Below, piece by piece: positions 52,563 to 64,000 of a DNA stretch of 64,000 nt (the stretch's first letter is position 1; each line of letters starts with the position of its first letter). Both the position numbers and the translations under genes were made by a program. The DNA lies in NCBI GenBank assembly GCA_963730405.1, contig CAVSRW010000011.1, positions 308,507-372,506 on the forward strand, written 5' to 3'. This stretch comes from Gaiellasilicea sp963730405 (GTDB lineage Bacteria > Actinomycetota > Thermoleophilia > Gaiellales > Gaiellaceae). The notes beneath the pieces are model-generated. The model ran no database searches. It saw only the letters and a program-made list of their open reading frames with translations, and was not told the origin of the DNA.

Positions 52563-54527
52563 GTGAGTCCGGGGGCCAAGATGCCCCCGCGGCTCGCGGC
52601 GGTCGTGCTGCCGGTCGGTGTGGTGGGGCTCGGGGTCGCCGTCGCGGCCTTCGTCTCCTTCGCCGTCTCCGCACGAGACGTCGCGACGCTCGCGGGAATC
52701 GCCGGACTGCTGGCGGCGTCGACGCTCGCCGAGCGCTACCCGGTCCCGCTCGACGGCATCGACACCGGCGGCGTCTCGCTGGGCTTCGTCTTCTGCACGG
52801 CCGCAATCGTGCTCTACGGCTGGCAGGCCGGCGTCGTCGTCGGGATGGCCGCCCCGATCATGCACCTGCTCGAGCACCGGCCGCCGATCCGGGTCGTCTT
52901 CAACGCGTCCGTGATGTCGATCGCCGCGGCCGTCGCAGGAGCTGCGATCGCGCCGTTGCGCGGCGACGAGGCCTTCCTCGTCTTCGCCCAGGTCGTCGTC
53001 GCCGCGTTCGCGTTCTACAGCGTCAACCTGCTCCTGATCAGCCTCGTCGTCGGCGTCAGCTCCCACAAGCCGTTCCTCAGCGTGACGCGGACGAGCATCC
53101 AGGTGACGAGCATGCCGTTCGCGCTGATGGCGTCCGCGGCGCTGATGCTCGTGATCCTCTGGCAGCGGTCGCCGCTTCTCTCCGCCGCCCTGGTCGGCCC
53201 GCTGCTCGCGATCGCGCTCTACCAGCGCTCCACGTTCCGCGAGCTGCGCGCGATGCGCCTCGCGCTGACCGACCCGCTGACGCAGCTGGGCAACCACCGC
53301 CACTTCCACGACCGGCTCGAGCGCGAGCTCGCCGACTCGCAGGCGCAGGGCTACCCGCTCAGCCTCTGCCTCGTCGACATCGACGACTTCAAGCGCGTCA
53401 ACGACCGCTTCGGCCATCCCGCCGGCGACAAGGTGCTCGCGCAGCTGGCGACGAACCTCCGCCAGGGCGGCGAGGCGTTCCGGCTCGGCGGCGACGAGTT
53501 CGCGATCCTCCTCCCCGGCCGGGACGAGGAGGGCGCCCGGATGGCTGCCGAGTCGATCATCGAGCGGATCTCGGCCACCGAGATGCCGCCCGCCGGCCCG
53601 GTCACGGTGAGCGCCGGGATCGCCACGGCGCCGCTCGACGACCTCGGCCGCGACGAGCTCGTGCGGCGCGCCGACAGCGCCCTCTACTGGGCCAAGGAGT
53701 ACGGCAAGAACCAGACGCGCGTCTACCGGCCCGACGTGGTCGAGATCGCGGAGCTCAAGCGCCTCGCGGCCGGCCCCGACCGCGCCGCCCGCTTCCGCGC
53801 GGCCGCAAGCCTCGCGAAGGCAGTCGACGCACGCGACGCGTACACGGGCTCCCACTCCGAGCGCGTCTCCGACCTGGCCGCGCGGATCGCGACACAGCTC
53901 GGCGTCGACCGTGAGCAGATCGAGCTGACTCGCCTCGCCGCGAGCCTGCACGACCTCGGCAAGCTTGCGATCCCGGAGGAGATCCTGCGCAAGCCCGGGC
54001 CGCTCTCCGAGACCGAGCGGCTCGTGCTCGAGCGTCATCCGCAGATCGGCTACCGGATGCTCGAGAGCCTCGGTGTCGACCCCGTCGCCGACTGGGTCCT
54101 CCACCACCACGAGCGCTGGGACGGCACCGGCTATCCCGACGCGCTCGGGGGCGAGGAGATCCCACTCGGCGCCCGGATCATCTTCGTCGCGGACGCCTAC
54201 GACGCGATGACGTCCGACCGCGTCTACCGCGGCCGGCTCACCGACGACGAGGCGGTCGCGGAGCTGGCCCGCTGCTCGGGCACCCAGTTCGACCCCGAGG
54301 TCGTGACCGCGCTCGCGGACGAGCTCGGCGTGGGGGCCGCGTGGTCGGCGACCGCCGTCCCGGCCGTAGATTCGTTGCGGCACCGCCGAACGCGATCGGG
54401 GCTCGAAGGACGCCAAGCTGTAGCGGCTGCAGAAGCTTGGGGCTGCGGAGACGCCGCAGGACGTCACCGACCGAGGGCGAAGAACCAGCGCCACGGCAAG
54501 ATGACGGCGGGGGAAGTGGACCGGTGA
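52563..54527 (+). CDS. Membrane GGDEF and HD-GYP dual-domain protein
   Basis: 654 residues. N-terminal membrane sensor with about seven helices (to residue 220), then a diguanylate cyclase domain with LTDPLTQLGNHRHFHDRLER and an intact RLGGDEF; no RxxD inhibitory site is seen before it. The HD-GYP phosphodiesterase domain has GSHSERVSDLA, ASLHDLGKLAIPEEIL and HHHERWDGTGYPDALGG. So both making and breaking of cyclic di-GMP are possible. The last 60 residues look like translated noncoding sequence, and a natural end near residue 590 with a small frame change is likely. Confidence 0.92.
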   Translation: MSPGAKMPPRLAAVVLPVGVVGLGVAVAAFVSFAVSARDVATLAGIAGLLAASTLAERYPVPLDGIDTGGVSLGFVFCTAAIVLYGWQAGVVVGMAAPIMHLLEHRPPIRVVFNASVMSIAAAVAGAAIAPLRGDEAFLVFAQVVVAAFAFYSVNLLLISLVVGVSSHKPFLSVTRTSIQVTSMPFALMASAALMLVILWQRSPLLSAALVGPLLAIALYQRSTFRELRAMRLALTDPLTQLGNHRHFHDRLERELADSQAQGYPLSLCLVDIDDFKRVNDRFGHPAGDKVLAQLATNLRQGGEAFRLGGDEFAILLPGRDEEGARMAAESIIERISATEMPPAGPVTVSAGIATAPLDDLGRDELVRRADSALYWAKEYGKNQTRVYRPDVVEIAELKRLAAGPDRAARFRAAASLAKAVDARDAYTGSHSERVSDLAARIATQLGVDREQIELTRLAASLHDLGKLAIPEEILRKPGPLSETERLVLERHPQIGYRMLESLGVDPVADWVLHHHERWDGTGYPDALGGEEIPLGARIIFVADAYDAMTSDRVYRGRLTDDEAVAELARCSGTQFDPEVVTALADELGVGAAWSATAVPAVDSLRHRRTRSGLEGRQAVAAAEAWGCGDAAGRHRPRAKNQRHGKMTAGEVDR

Positions 54528-54568
54528 GCTCGTAGGTCCTGCCCGAGAAGCGGCCCGTCGTGCGACGG

Positions 54569-55601
54569 CTAGCTCAGCGGCACCAGGCGGGCGGCGGTCG
54601 CCTTGAACGAGGCGACGACCGGCTCGCCCTCGCGCAGGCCGAGCCGCTCGGCCGACCCAGCCGTGATCTCGGCCGTCAGCGGCCCGACACGGACGCGGAC
54701 GCGGTTGCCGAGCACGACGAGCGAGCGAACCTCGCCGCGCAGATGGTTGACGGCGGAGTCGGACGCCTCGGCCCGCGCGAGCGCCACTTCCCACGGATAG
54801 ACCGCAAGAGCGACCCGGCCCTCGCCACCATCAACGTGAGAACGCCGAGCCGCCCGCGTCGAGAACGACCTCGGTCAGCCCGTCGACGCCCGGCCGCGCC
54901 ACGCCGCGCAGGACGTTCGCACCGGTGAAGCTGGCCACGAAGGCATCAGCCGGCGCCGCGAGCAGCTCGGCGCCCGCGCCGAGCTGGAGGATCCGGCCCT
55001 CGACGATCACGCCGACCCGGTCGGCGAGCGCGGCGGCGTCCTCGAAGTCGTGCGTCACGAGCAGCGTCGGCAGCCCGAGCTCTGCCAGGAGCTCGGCCAG
55101 CTCGCCACGGACGACGCCGCGCGTGTGGGCGTCCAGCGCGGAGAGCGGCTCGTCGAGCAGGAGCACGGCCGGGTTGCGGGCGAGAGCACGTGCGAGCGCG
55201 ACGCGTTGGCGTTCGCCGCCGGAGAGGTCCCCCGGCCTCGCGCCGGCCAGGTGCGAGATGCGAAAACGCTCGAGCAGCTCGTCGACGCGGCCGCGCCCGC
55301 CGAAGCCGACGTTGCGGCGCACGTCGAGGTGCGGGAAGAGCGCGTACTCCTGGAAGACGAGACCGACGGAGCGGCGCTCGGGCGGCAGGTCGACGCCGGT
55401 ATCCGTGTCGAGCCACGCCGTATCGCCGAGCGCGATCCTCCCCCGCTCGGGCCGCAGCAGTCCGGCGATCGAGCGCAGCACGCTCGACTTTCCTGCTCCC
55501 GACGGCCCGACGAGCGCGAGCGTCTCGCGCCCGAGCGTCGCCGTCAGCTCGAGCCGAAAGGAGCGGAGAGGGTGGTCGAGGGCGAGCTCGAGCGTGTCCA
55601 T
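54569..55601 (-). CDS. modC: Molybdate ABC transporter ATPase (one frameshift)
   Basis: About 343 residues. ATPase domain: LALVGPSGAGKSSVLRSIAG (Walker A), VFQEYALFPHL (Q-loop), LSGGERQRVALARALARNP (signature), VLLLDEPLSALD (Walker B). The C-terminal TOBE domain (EASDSAVNHLRGEVRSLVV, RVRVRVGPLTAEITAGSAER) that binds molybdate lies in another frame entered near 54,838, where one base change joins them through EGRVALAVYPWEVALARA. Overlaps modB by 58 bases. Last gene of modABC. Confidence 0.87.
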
Positions 55602-56368
55602 GTCGGGACGAGCTTGACGGCGAGGAGGAGGAAGGCGCTGATGATCACGAGCTCGGCGCCGATCGCGAGGGCGACGTCGAAGGCGACGTCGAACTGCTCG
55701 TAGATGGCGAGCGAGAGCGTCTGCGTCACGCCCTGGAGCGAGCCGGCGAACATGATCGTCGCGCCGAACTCGCCGATGCCGCGCGCGAAGCAGAGCGCCC
55801 AACCGGCGCCGAGGCCGCCCGACGCCAGCGGCAGCGCGACCCGGAAGAAGGTGCGCGCCGGGCCGGCGCCGAGCGTCCGGGCGGCGCCGGTCAGAGCGGG
55901 ATCGACGGACTCGAAGGCCGAGATCGCCGCGCGGATGTAGAAAGGGCTCGCGACGAACATGACCGCGAACACGACCGCGAGCTGGGTGAACGGGATCGAC
56001 AGCCCGAGAACGTCGAGCGTGTCGCCGAGGAGGCCGAAGCGGCCGAATGCCGCGAGTAGGCCGATCCCGGCCACCGCCGGCGGCAGCACGAGCGGCAGCT
56101 CGATCGCGGTGACGAGCAGCGGCTTCGCGCGGACGGAGTCCGTCGCGATCCAGTAGGCGGCGGGCGTCCCGACGAGGAGGATCACCACGTTCGCGATCAG
56201 GGTCGTCTTCAGCGTCACGAGGAGCGCGTCGACCGCCGCAGGATCGTTCATCCCGGCCAGGAGCTCGCCCGGCGGGATGTCGACGAAGATCGCGAGGATC
56301 GGGAGGAGCAGGAAGGAGAGGGTGAGCGCTGTCGCGAGCGCGAGCGCCACCGCGAAGGCGCTTCTCAC
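55544..56368 (-). CDS. modB: Molybdate ABC transporter permease
   Basis: 274 residues with five to six membrane helices. The EAA loop region reads ARTLGAGPARTFFRVALPLA, and ARGIGEFGATIMFAGSLQGVTQTL is the ModB/CysT signature. VLPPAVAGIGLLAAFGRFG is also typical. The C-terminal 20 residues overlap modC and are Ser/Thr-rich, so the end may be slightly off. The start overlaps modA by four bases. Confidence 0.93.
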   Translation of the reverse strand: MRSAFAVALALATALTLSFLLLPILAIFVDIPPGELLAGMNDPAAVDALLVTLKTTLIANVVILLVGTPAAYWIATDSVRAKPLLVTAIELPLVLPPAVAGIGLLAAFGRFGLLGDTLDVLGLSIPFTQLAVVFAVMFVASPFYIRAAISAFESVDPALTGAARTLGAGPARTFFRVALPLASGGLGAGWALCFARGIGEFGATIMFAGSLQGVTQTLSLAIYEQFDVAFDVALAIGAELVIISAFLLLAVKLVPTWTRSSSPSTTLSAPFGSS

Positions 56369-57099
56369 GGCAGCCCGAAGCCGGCCTGCTTGAGCTCGCG
56401 CCTGCCGTCGGTGCTGAGCAGGTCGGCGACGAACTCGAGTGCGGCCTCGCGGTTCCCCGACTCCTTCACGACCGCGACCTCGTAGCGGACGGTGGGCTGC
56501 GACCGCTTCGGGAGCGGGATCGCGATCAGGCGCGAGGAGGCGGCACGGACATCAGTGGCGTAGACGAAGCCCGCGTCGGCCTCGCCGAGCGCGAGCTTGC
56601 CGACGATTCCCTTCACGTCCGGCTCCTGGCTGACCGCTTTCCGCAGGACGCGCAGCAGGCCGAGCCGCTTCAGCACCTCCCGCGTGTACAGGCCGACCGG
56701 CACCTTCTGGCCGGCCACGACCAGCTTGAGCTTCGGCCGCTTCGCGAGGTCGAAGACGGTGCGAATCTTCGCCGGGTTCGAGCGCGGGACCGCAAGCACG
56801 AGCGAGTTGGTCGCGAACGTGCGCGGCTTCTCGACGAGGCCGTCGCGGAACAGCTGCTGCGTGTAGACCGGGCTGGCCGAGGCGAACACGTCCGCGGGCG
56901 CCCCGCGGGAGATCTGGAGCGCGAGCTGGTTCGAGCCCGCGAACTGATAGCGCGACGACGGCGACACCTTCGGGAAGACCTCGGTGAGCGAGGCGGCGGC
57001 GTAGACCGTGGCCGGGCCGTCCGACTGGGTCCCGCTGAAGCCGGCGACGAGCGCGACGGCGGCCACGAGCACCGCCCCGAACGCGAGCCCGCGCCTCAC
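56365..57099 (-). CDS. modA: Molybdate-binding protein
   Basis: 244 residues. A hydrophobic N-terminus (GLAFGAVLVAAVALVAGFSG) without a lipobox Cys serves as signal. The substrate-binding fold is recognised from VYAAASLTEVFPKVSP, YQFAGSNQLALQISRGAPADVFASAS (split motif), GQKVPVGLYTREVLKRLG and ALGEADAGFVYATDVRA. Periplasmic-type binding protein feeding ModBC. GTG start; no Moco riboswitch-like structure was recognised upstream. Confidence 0.93.
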   Translation of the reverse strand: MRRGLAFGAVLVAAVALVAGFSGTQSDGPATVYAAASLTEVFPKVSPSSRYQFAGSNQLALQISRGAPADVFASASPVYTQQLFRDGLVEKPRTFATNSLVLAVPRSNPAKIRTVFDLAKRPKLKLVVAGQKVPVGLYTREVLKRLGLLRVLRKAVSQEPDVKGIVGKLALGEADAGFVYATDVRAASSRLIAIPLPKRSQPTVRYEVAVVKESGNREAALEFVADLLSTDGRRELKQAGFGLP

Positions 57100-57154
57100 C
57101 CTTCAACCATCACCGAGGGATCGGCGCGACGACGCCGGGCGCGCCGGCGCCGTG

Positions 57155-57440
57155 CCGGGAGATCGATGCCTTCGTCGCCGCCTGCGCCCGTCTGCACGGT
57201 GTCGCACCGGAGCCACGAGTGCAGCAGGGCATCTGACGCACTCGACGCCGTCATCGCGCCCGCACACGCCGCCGGGAGCACCCCGCGCCGCGACAAGGGC
57301 GACCGCGAGCTGCTCGTCCGCTGGTGGGGCGAGTTCGGCGTCGAGGTGCTCGACCTCGCCAACCCGACTTCGAACAAGATCTACGTCTCGATCGGCTACC
57401 GGCGCATCTGCAAGTCCCTTCAGTACGCCTTCGTCTCGAG
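57155..57440 (+). pseudogene. GNAT acetyltransferase remnant with internal deletion
   Basis: Two pieces of a GNAT-type protein lie close together. In one frame AFVAACARLHGVAPEPRVQQ (from about 57,165) represents the N-terminal part. In another, DRELLVRWWGEFGVEVLDLA runs straight into NPTSNKIYVSIGYRRI, the C-terminal GNAT motif. The acetyl-CoA-binding core that should separate these is missing, so this is more than a sequencing indel: an internal deletion plus frame changes. It lies between modA and the carboxylase beta gene. Confidence 0.6.
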
Positions 57441-57518
57441 CGCGCCAGCGTCCGCGCGGAGAGCAGCTGCTGGGGTCCTGGCCTCGACATGTCCGCAACG
57501 GCCGGTCCAGTGCACGCG

Positions 57519-59084
57519 CTAGAGCGGGATGTTCCCGTGCTTGCGCTTCGGGCGCGGCTCGCGCTTCGTCTTCGAGACCTCGAGCGCCGAGATCAGGATC
57601 GGCCGCGTCAGGCGCGGCTCGATCACCTCGTCCACGTAGCCCCGCTCTGCCGCGTGGTAGGGATTCGCGAACCGCTCCTTGTAGTCGGCGATCAGCTCGG
57701 CGCGGCGCGCCTCAGGGTCGTCCGCCTCCTCGAGCTCCTTGCGAAAGACGATGTTGACGGCGCCCTCGGGGCCCATCACCGCGACCTCCGCGGTCGGCCA
57801 GGCGACGTTGAAGTCGGCCCGGATGTGCTTCGAGCTCATGACGTCGTAGGCGCCGCCGTACGCCTTCCGCGTGATCACGGTCAGCTTCGGCACGGTCGCC
57901 TCGGCGAACGCGTAGAGGAGCTTCGCGCCGTGACGGATGATCCCGCCCCACTCCTGCTCGGTCCCCGGGAGGAAGCCGGGCACGTCGACGAAGGTGACGA
58001 GCGGGACGTTGAACGCGTCGCAGGTGCGGACGAACCGGGCCGCCTTGACCGACGCGTCGATGTCGAGCACGCCCGCAAGTGCGGCGGGCTGGTTGCCGAC
58101 GACGCCGACGGGGTGGCCGCCGAGCCGTGCGAAGCCGCAGACGATGTTGGCCGCGAACCGCGGCTGCACCTCCATGAACTCGCCGTCGTCGACGACCTTC
58201 GTGATCACCTGCTTCATGTCGTACGGCTTCGTCGCCTCGTCCGGGATGAACGTGTCCAGCTCGGGCGCCTCACGATCGACCGGGTCGGCCGGGGGCGTGT
58301 GCAGCGGCCGTTCGAGATTGTTCTGGGGCAGGAACGAGATCAAATAGCGGGCGTCCTCGAGCACGGCCTCCTCGTCGGGTGCAGTGAAGTGTGCGACGCC
58401 CGACTTGGCGGCGTGCGTCTCCGCGCCCCCGAGCTCCTCGAAGGACACCTCCTCCCCGGTGACCGTCTTCACGACGTCGGGGCCCGTGATGAACATGTAC
58501 GAGCTCTGCTCCGACATGAGCACGAAATCGGTGATCGCGGGCGAGTAGACGGCACCGCCCGCAGTCGGGCCGAGCACGAGTGAGATCTGCGGGATCACGC
58601 CCGAGGCCTGGACGTTGCGCCAGAAGATCTCCGCGTAGCCGGCGAGCGAGACGACTCCCTCCTGGATCCGCGCGCCGCCCGAGTCGTTGATCCCGATCAC
58701 CGGGCAGCCGTACTTCAAGGCCATGTCCATCACCTTGCAGATCTTCTCGGCGAAGACCTCCGACAGCGAGCCGCCGAAGACGGTGAAGTCCTGCGAGAAG
58801 ACGAAGACCTTGCGGCCGAAGATCTCGCCGTAGCCGGTGACGACCGCGTCGCCGTAGGGACGGTTCCGCATCGAGTCGAAGTCGGGGTTGCGGTGGCGGA
58901 CATAGCGGTCGAGCTCGACGAACGAGCCCGGATCGAGCAGCTTCTCGACCCGCTCGCGCGCGAGCAGCTTGCCGCGCTCGCGCTGGCGCGCCACCGCGCG
59001 CTCGTTCCCGGCATGCGCCGCCTGCTCCGAGAGCTCCTGCAGCCACGCGAGCTTGGCGGCGGTCGTGTCGTGGGTCTCGGCCAT
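57519..59084 (-). CDS. accD: Acyl-CoA carboxylase beta chain (carboxyltransferase)
   Basis: 521 residues of the PccB/AccD type. N-terminal half: RVEKLLDPGSFVELDRYVRH, VTGYGEIFGRKVFVFSQDFT, GINDSGGARIQEGVVSLAGY (oxyanion Gly-Gly), GPTAGGAVYSPAITDFV. C-terminal half: NQPAALAGVLDIDASVKAAR, FVDVPGFLPGTEQEWGGIIRHGAKLL (split), RKAYGGAYDVMSSKHIRADF and PTAEVAVMGPEGAVNI. Probably pairs with the alpha chain at 49.6 kb. TAGGCT lies 6 bases before the ATG, leaderless type. The gene symbol is tentative. Confidence 0.95.
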   Translation of the reverse strand: MAETHDTTAAKLAWLQELSEQAAHAGNERAVARQRERGKLLARERVEKLLDPGSFVELDRYVRHRNPDFDSMRNRPYGDAVVTGYGEIFGRKVFVFSQDFTVFGGSLSEVFAEKICKVMDMALKYGCPVIGINDSGGARIQEGVVSLAGYAEIFWRNVQASGVIPQISLVLGPTAGGAVYSPAITDFVLMSEQSSYMFITGPDVVKTVTGEEVSFEELGGAETHAAKSGVAHFTAPDEEAVLEDARYLISFLPQNNLERPLHTPPADPVDREAPELDTFIPDEATKPYDMKQVITKVVDDGEFMEVQPRFAANIVCGFARLGGHPVGVVGNQPAALAGVLDIDASVKAARFVRTCDAFNVPLVTFVDVPGFLPGTEQEWGGIIRHGAKLLYAFAEATVPKLTVITRKAYGGAYDVMSSKHIRADFNVAWPTAEVAVMGPEGAVNIVFRKELEEADDPEARRAELIADYKERFANPYHAAERGYVDEVIEPRLTRPILISALEVSKTKREPRPKRKHGNIPL

Positions 59085-59090
59085 CGCCGG

Positions 59091-59096
59091 AGCCTA
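59091..59096 (-). promoter_or_regulatory. -10 box of the carboxylase beta gene, leaderless type
   Basis: Minus-strand TAGGCT lies 6 bases before ATG 59,084. Confidence 0.45.
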
Positions 59097-59107
59097 ACGC
59101 GCTCTCG

Positions 59108-59189
59108 ACTTTGTGTTCCTGTCACACAAGCCTCGCAGCCCGCCGAACGGTGCGGGCCGGAGGACTTTGTGTTCCTGTAACACAAGCCT
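59108..59189. promoter_or_regulatory. Pair of near-identical palindromic operators
   Basis: GACTTTGTGTTCCTGT, one variable base, then ACACAAGCCT occurs twice (about 59,108 and 59,164), with a single mismatch. Inner palindromes are TTGTGT-N7-ACACAA (59,111-59,129) and TTGTGTT-N5-AACACAA (59,167-59,185), centres about 56 bases apart, one near each divergent promoter. Confidence 0.6.
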
Positions 59190-59204
59190 TTCACGGCCGC
59201 GTTG

Positions 59205-59210
59205 TAGATT
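59205..59210 (+). promoter_or_regulatory. -10 box of the PLP-enzyme gene, leaderless type
   Basis: TAGATT lies 6 bases before ATG 59,217. Confidence 0.5.
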
Positions 59211-59216
59211 CGCGGC

Positions 59217-60179
59217 ATGGAGCCGCCGCTCGACCGCTCGACGACGTGGCCCTACGTCGACGGCGAGCCGGGGCCGTTCCACTACGCCCGGAACGCCCAC
59301 CCGGCCGGAGTCGAGGCGGAGCGTGCGCTCGGCGAGCTCGACGGCGGCGAGGCGCTCCTCTTCCCCTCCGGGATGGGTGCGACGACCGCGGTGGTCCTCT
59401 CGCTGCTGGAGCCGGGCCAGACGGTCGCGCTCGCGCGGGACGCCTACTACGGCACCGGCGTGCTGTTGACGGAGCTCCAGCGCTGGGGCCTCGAGCACGT
59501 CCTCTTCGATCAGACCGGGCCGCCGCCCGGCGCCGACCTCGTCTGGATCGAGGCGCCCTCCAACCCGCTCCTGACCATGCCCGACTTCGAGGCCGCCGCG
59601 GCGCACCCCGGCCTCGTCCTCTGCGACGCGACCGCCGCCACACCGGTCAACCTGCGCCCGCTCGAGCGCGGCTGCGACCTCGTCCTCCACTCCGCGACGA
59701 AGTACCTCGGCGGTCACCACGACGTGCTGCTCGGCGCGGTCGTCGCGAAGAGCCCCGACCACGCCGCCAGGATGCTCGAGTTCCGCACGCGCTCCGGGAT
59801 CGTCGCGGCGCCGGATCCTGCGTGGCTGCTCCTCCGGGGGCTGCGAACGCTCGAGGCCCGGGTGCGGCGGCAGGGCGAGACCGCAGCCGAGCTGGCCCGC
59901 CGCCTGGAAAGCCATCCGCGGACGACGACCGTCCGGTACCCGGGCTTCGGCGGCCTGATCTCCTTCGACGTCGCGGACGGCACCGCAGCGCGGCTCGTCG
60001 AGACGTCGACCCGGCGGATCGTCAATGCCACCAGCCTCGGCGGGGTCGTCTCGACGATGGAGTCGCGACACCGGTGGGAGGGCGACCGCGTTCCCGCGGG
60101 GCTGCTCCGCCTGTCGGTCGGGCTCGAGCCCGTCGAGGTGCTCTGGGCCGACCTCGAGCACGCCCTCGAAAACGGGTAG
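59217..60179 (+). CDS. Cys/Met metabolism PLP-dependent enzyme
   Basis: 320 residues, about 60 shorter than classic cystathionine gamma-synthase. ALLFPSGMGATTAVVLSLLE, YYGTGVLLTEL, VWIEAPSNPLLTMPD, LCDATAATPVNLRPLERGCD and the PLP Lys in LHSATKYLGGHHDVLLGAVV mark the family. The N-terminus is trimmed (starts MEPPLDRSTTWPYVDGE) and the middle is compact. Could act as gamma-synthase, beta-lyase or gamma-lyase. Divergent from the carboxylase beta gene, with twin operators between. Confidence 0.9.
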   Translation: MEPPLDRSTTWPYVDGEPGPFHYARNAHPAGVEAERALGELDGGEALLFPSGMGATTAVVLSLLEPGQTVALARDAYYGTGVLLTELQRWGLEHVLFDQTGPPPGADLVWIEAPSNPLLTMPDFEAAAAHPGLVLCDATAATPVNLRPLERGCDLVLHSATKYLGGHHDVLLGAVVAKSPDHAARMLEFRTRSGIVAAPDPAWLLLRGLRTLEARVRRQGETAAELARRLESHPRTTTVRYPGFGGLISFDVADGTAARLVETSTRRIVNATSLGGVVSTMESRHRWEGDRVPAGLLRLSVGLEPVEVLWADLEHALENG

Positions 60180-60294
60180 GAACGCGCGATTCCTGCCGAA
60201 AGGTCGTTCAACATCTCCCCCGAATGGGCATACACCCGTCAGGAGCAAGAGGAGCTCCCGACCAACCCCGCTGCTCGAAAAAGGAGACGTTTCC
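60180..60294. promoter_or_regulatory. Upstream region of the HAMP sensor gene
   Basis: Contains GGAA-CGCGCGA-TTCC, an inverted repeat just after the previous stop, and AAAAAGGAGACG 5 bases before the GTG start as ribosome-binding site. Confidence 0.4.

Positions 60295-64000
<3,706 letters not shown>

Noticed and set aside
52521..54794. 757-codon minus-strand frame opposite the GGDEF/HD-GYP gene
   Set aside because: A shadow of a real gene with intact GGDEF and HD-GYP motifs on the plus strand.
57100..57160. Molybdenum cofactor riboswitch upstream of modA
   Set aside because: The upstream stretch is short and shows no conserved multi-stem arrangement that I can recognise.

Overview
The window reads as a high-GC actinobacterial chromosome segment. 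Gene content and style (TTG/GTG starts, ATGA overlaps, single-copy housekeeping genes with family-typical domain layouts) suggest an uncultured member of class Thermoleophilia (Gaiellales or Solirubrobacterales-like). That placement is inference from protein style, not from a marker gene comparison. No rRNA, tRNA, CRISPR array, insertion sequence or prophage was seen.

Layout. 0-7.7 kb: broken DUF2294 gene, dnaX-ybaB, a primary-type sigma factor, a DMT exporter divergent from a LysR regulator, a LuxR-type regulator and recR. 7.7-12.6 kb: lysC-asd behind a leader terminator, a shattered metallophosphatase, a GNAT protein, an Asp23 protein and a membrane metallophosphatase. 12.6-17.6 kb: a three-gene succinate dehydrogenase operon of the HdrB-linked type (sdhA-sdhB-HdrB-like), then a collagen-like secreted protein preceded by two tiny paralogous genes. 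17.6-26.7 kb: a frameshifted AfsR/SARP-type regulator, ATP-type PEP carboxykinase, a P1 peptidase, a UBP zinc finger, an ABC exporter and an acyltransferase. 26.7-31.4 kb: an alpha/beta hydrolase, two tandem Xer recombinases, purK-purE and a HEAT-like protein. 31.4-37.4 kb: two citrate synthases, isocitrate dehydrogenase, malate dehydrogenase, an SDR and a PDZ-Lon protease. 37.4-46.8 kb: small proteins, an aminotransferase, a DEAD-box helicase, SAH hydrolase, an ABC-2 system and sucC-methyltransferase-sucD. 46.8-52.5 kb: a lipoprotein, an Asp-rich peptide gene overlapping a JmjC/cupin oxygenase, a sucrase/ferredoxin-like protein, an acyl-CoA carboxylase alpha chain, pgsA and several very small genes. 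52.5-64 kb: a GGDEF/HD-GYP protein, modABC, a GNAT remnant, an acyl-CoA carboxylase beta chain, a Cys/Met-type PLP enzyme and a giant multi-HAMP sensor running off the end.

Most of the oxidative TCA cycle is encoded here: two citrate synthases, NAD-type isocitrate dehydrogenase, succinyl-CoA ligase, succinate dehydrogenase and malate dehydrogenase, with PEP carboxykinase draining oxaloacetate. The acyl-CoA carboxylase is split, with alpha at 49.6-51.4 kb, beta at 57.5-59.1 kb and a possible epsilon-like small protein at 52.2 kb.

Three cross-cutting observations stand out. (1) At least fourteen genes have a TANNNT box 6-8 bases before the start codon and no separate ribosome-binding site, which points to leaderless mRNAs. 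(2) A dispersed palindromic repeat built around CTTCAGGGGTCTT sits next to gene ends and in one case lies in frame inside an aminotransferase gene. (3) Many conserved genes carry one-base frame changes, some at homopolymers, so assembly indels are likely and single frameshifts should not be read as gene death. The best candidate for an undescribed system is the Asp-rich 53-residue peptide gene at 47,479 translationally overlapped by a JmjC/cupin oxygenase gene.
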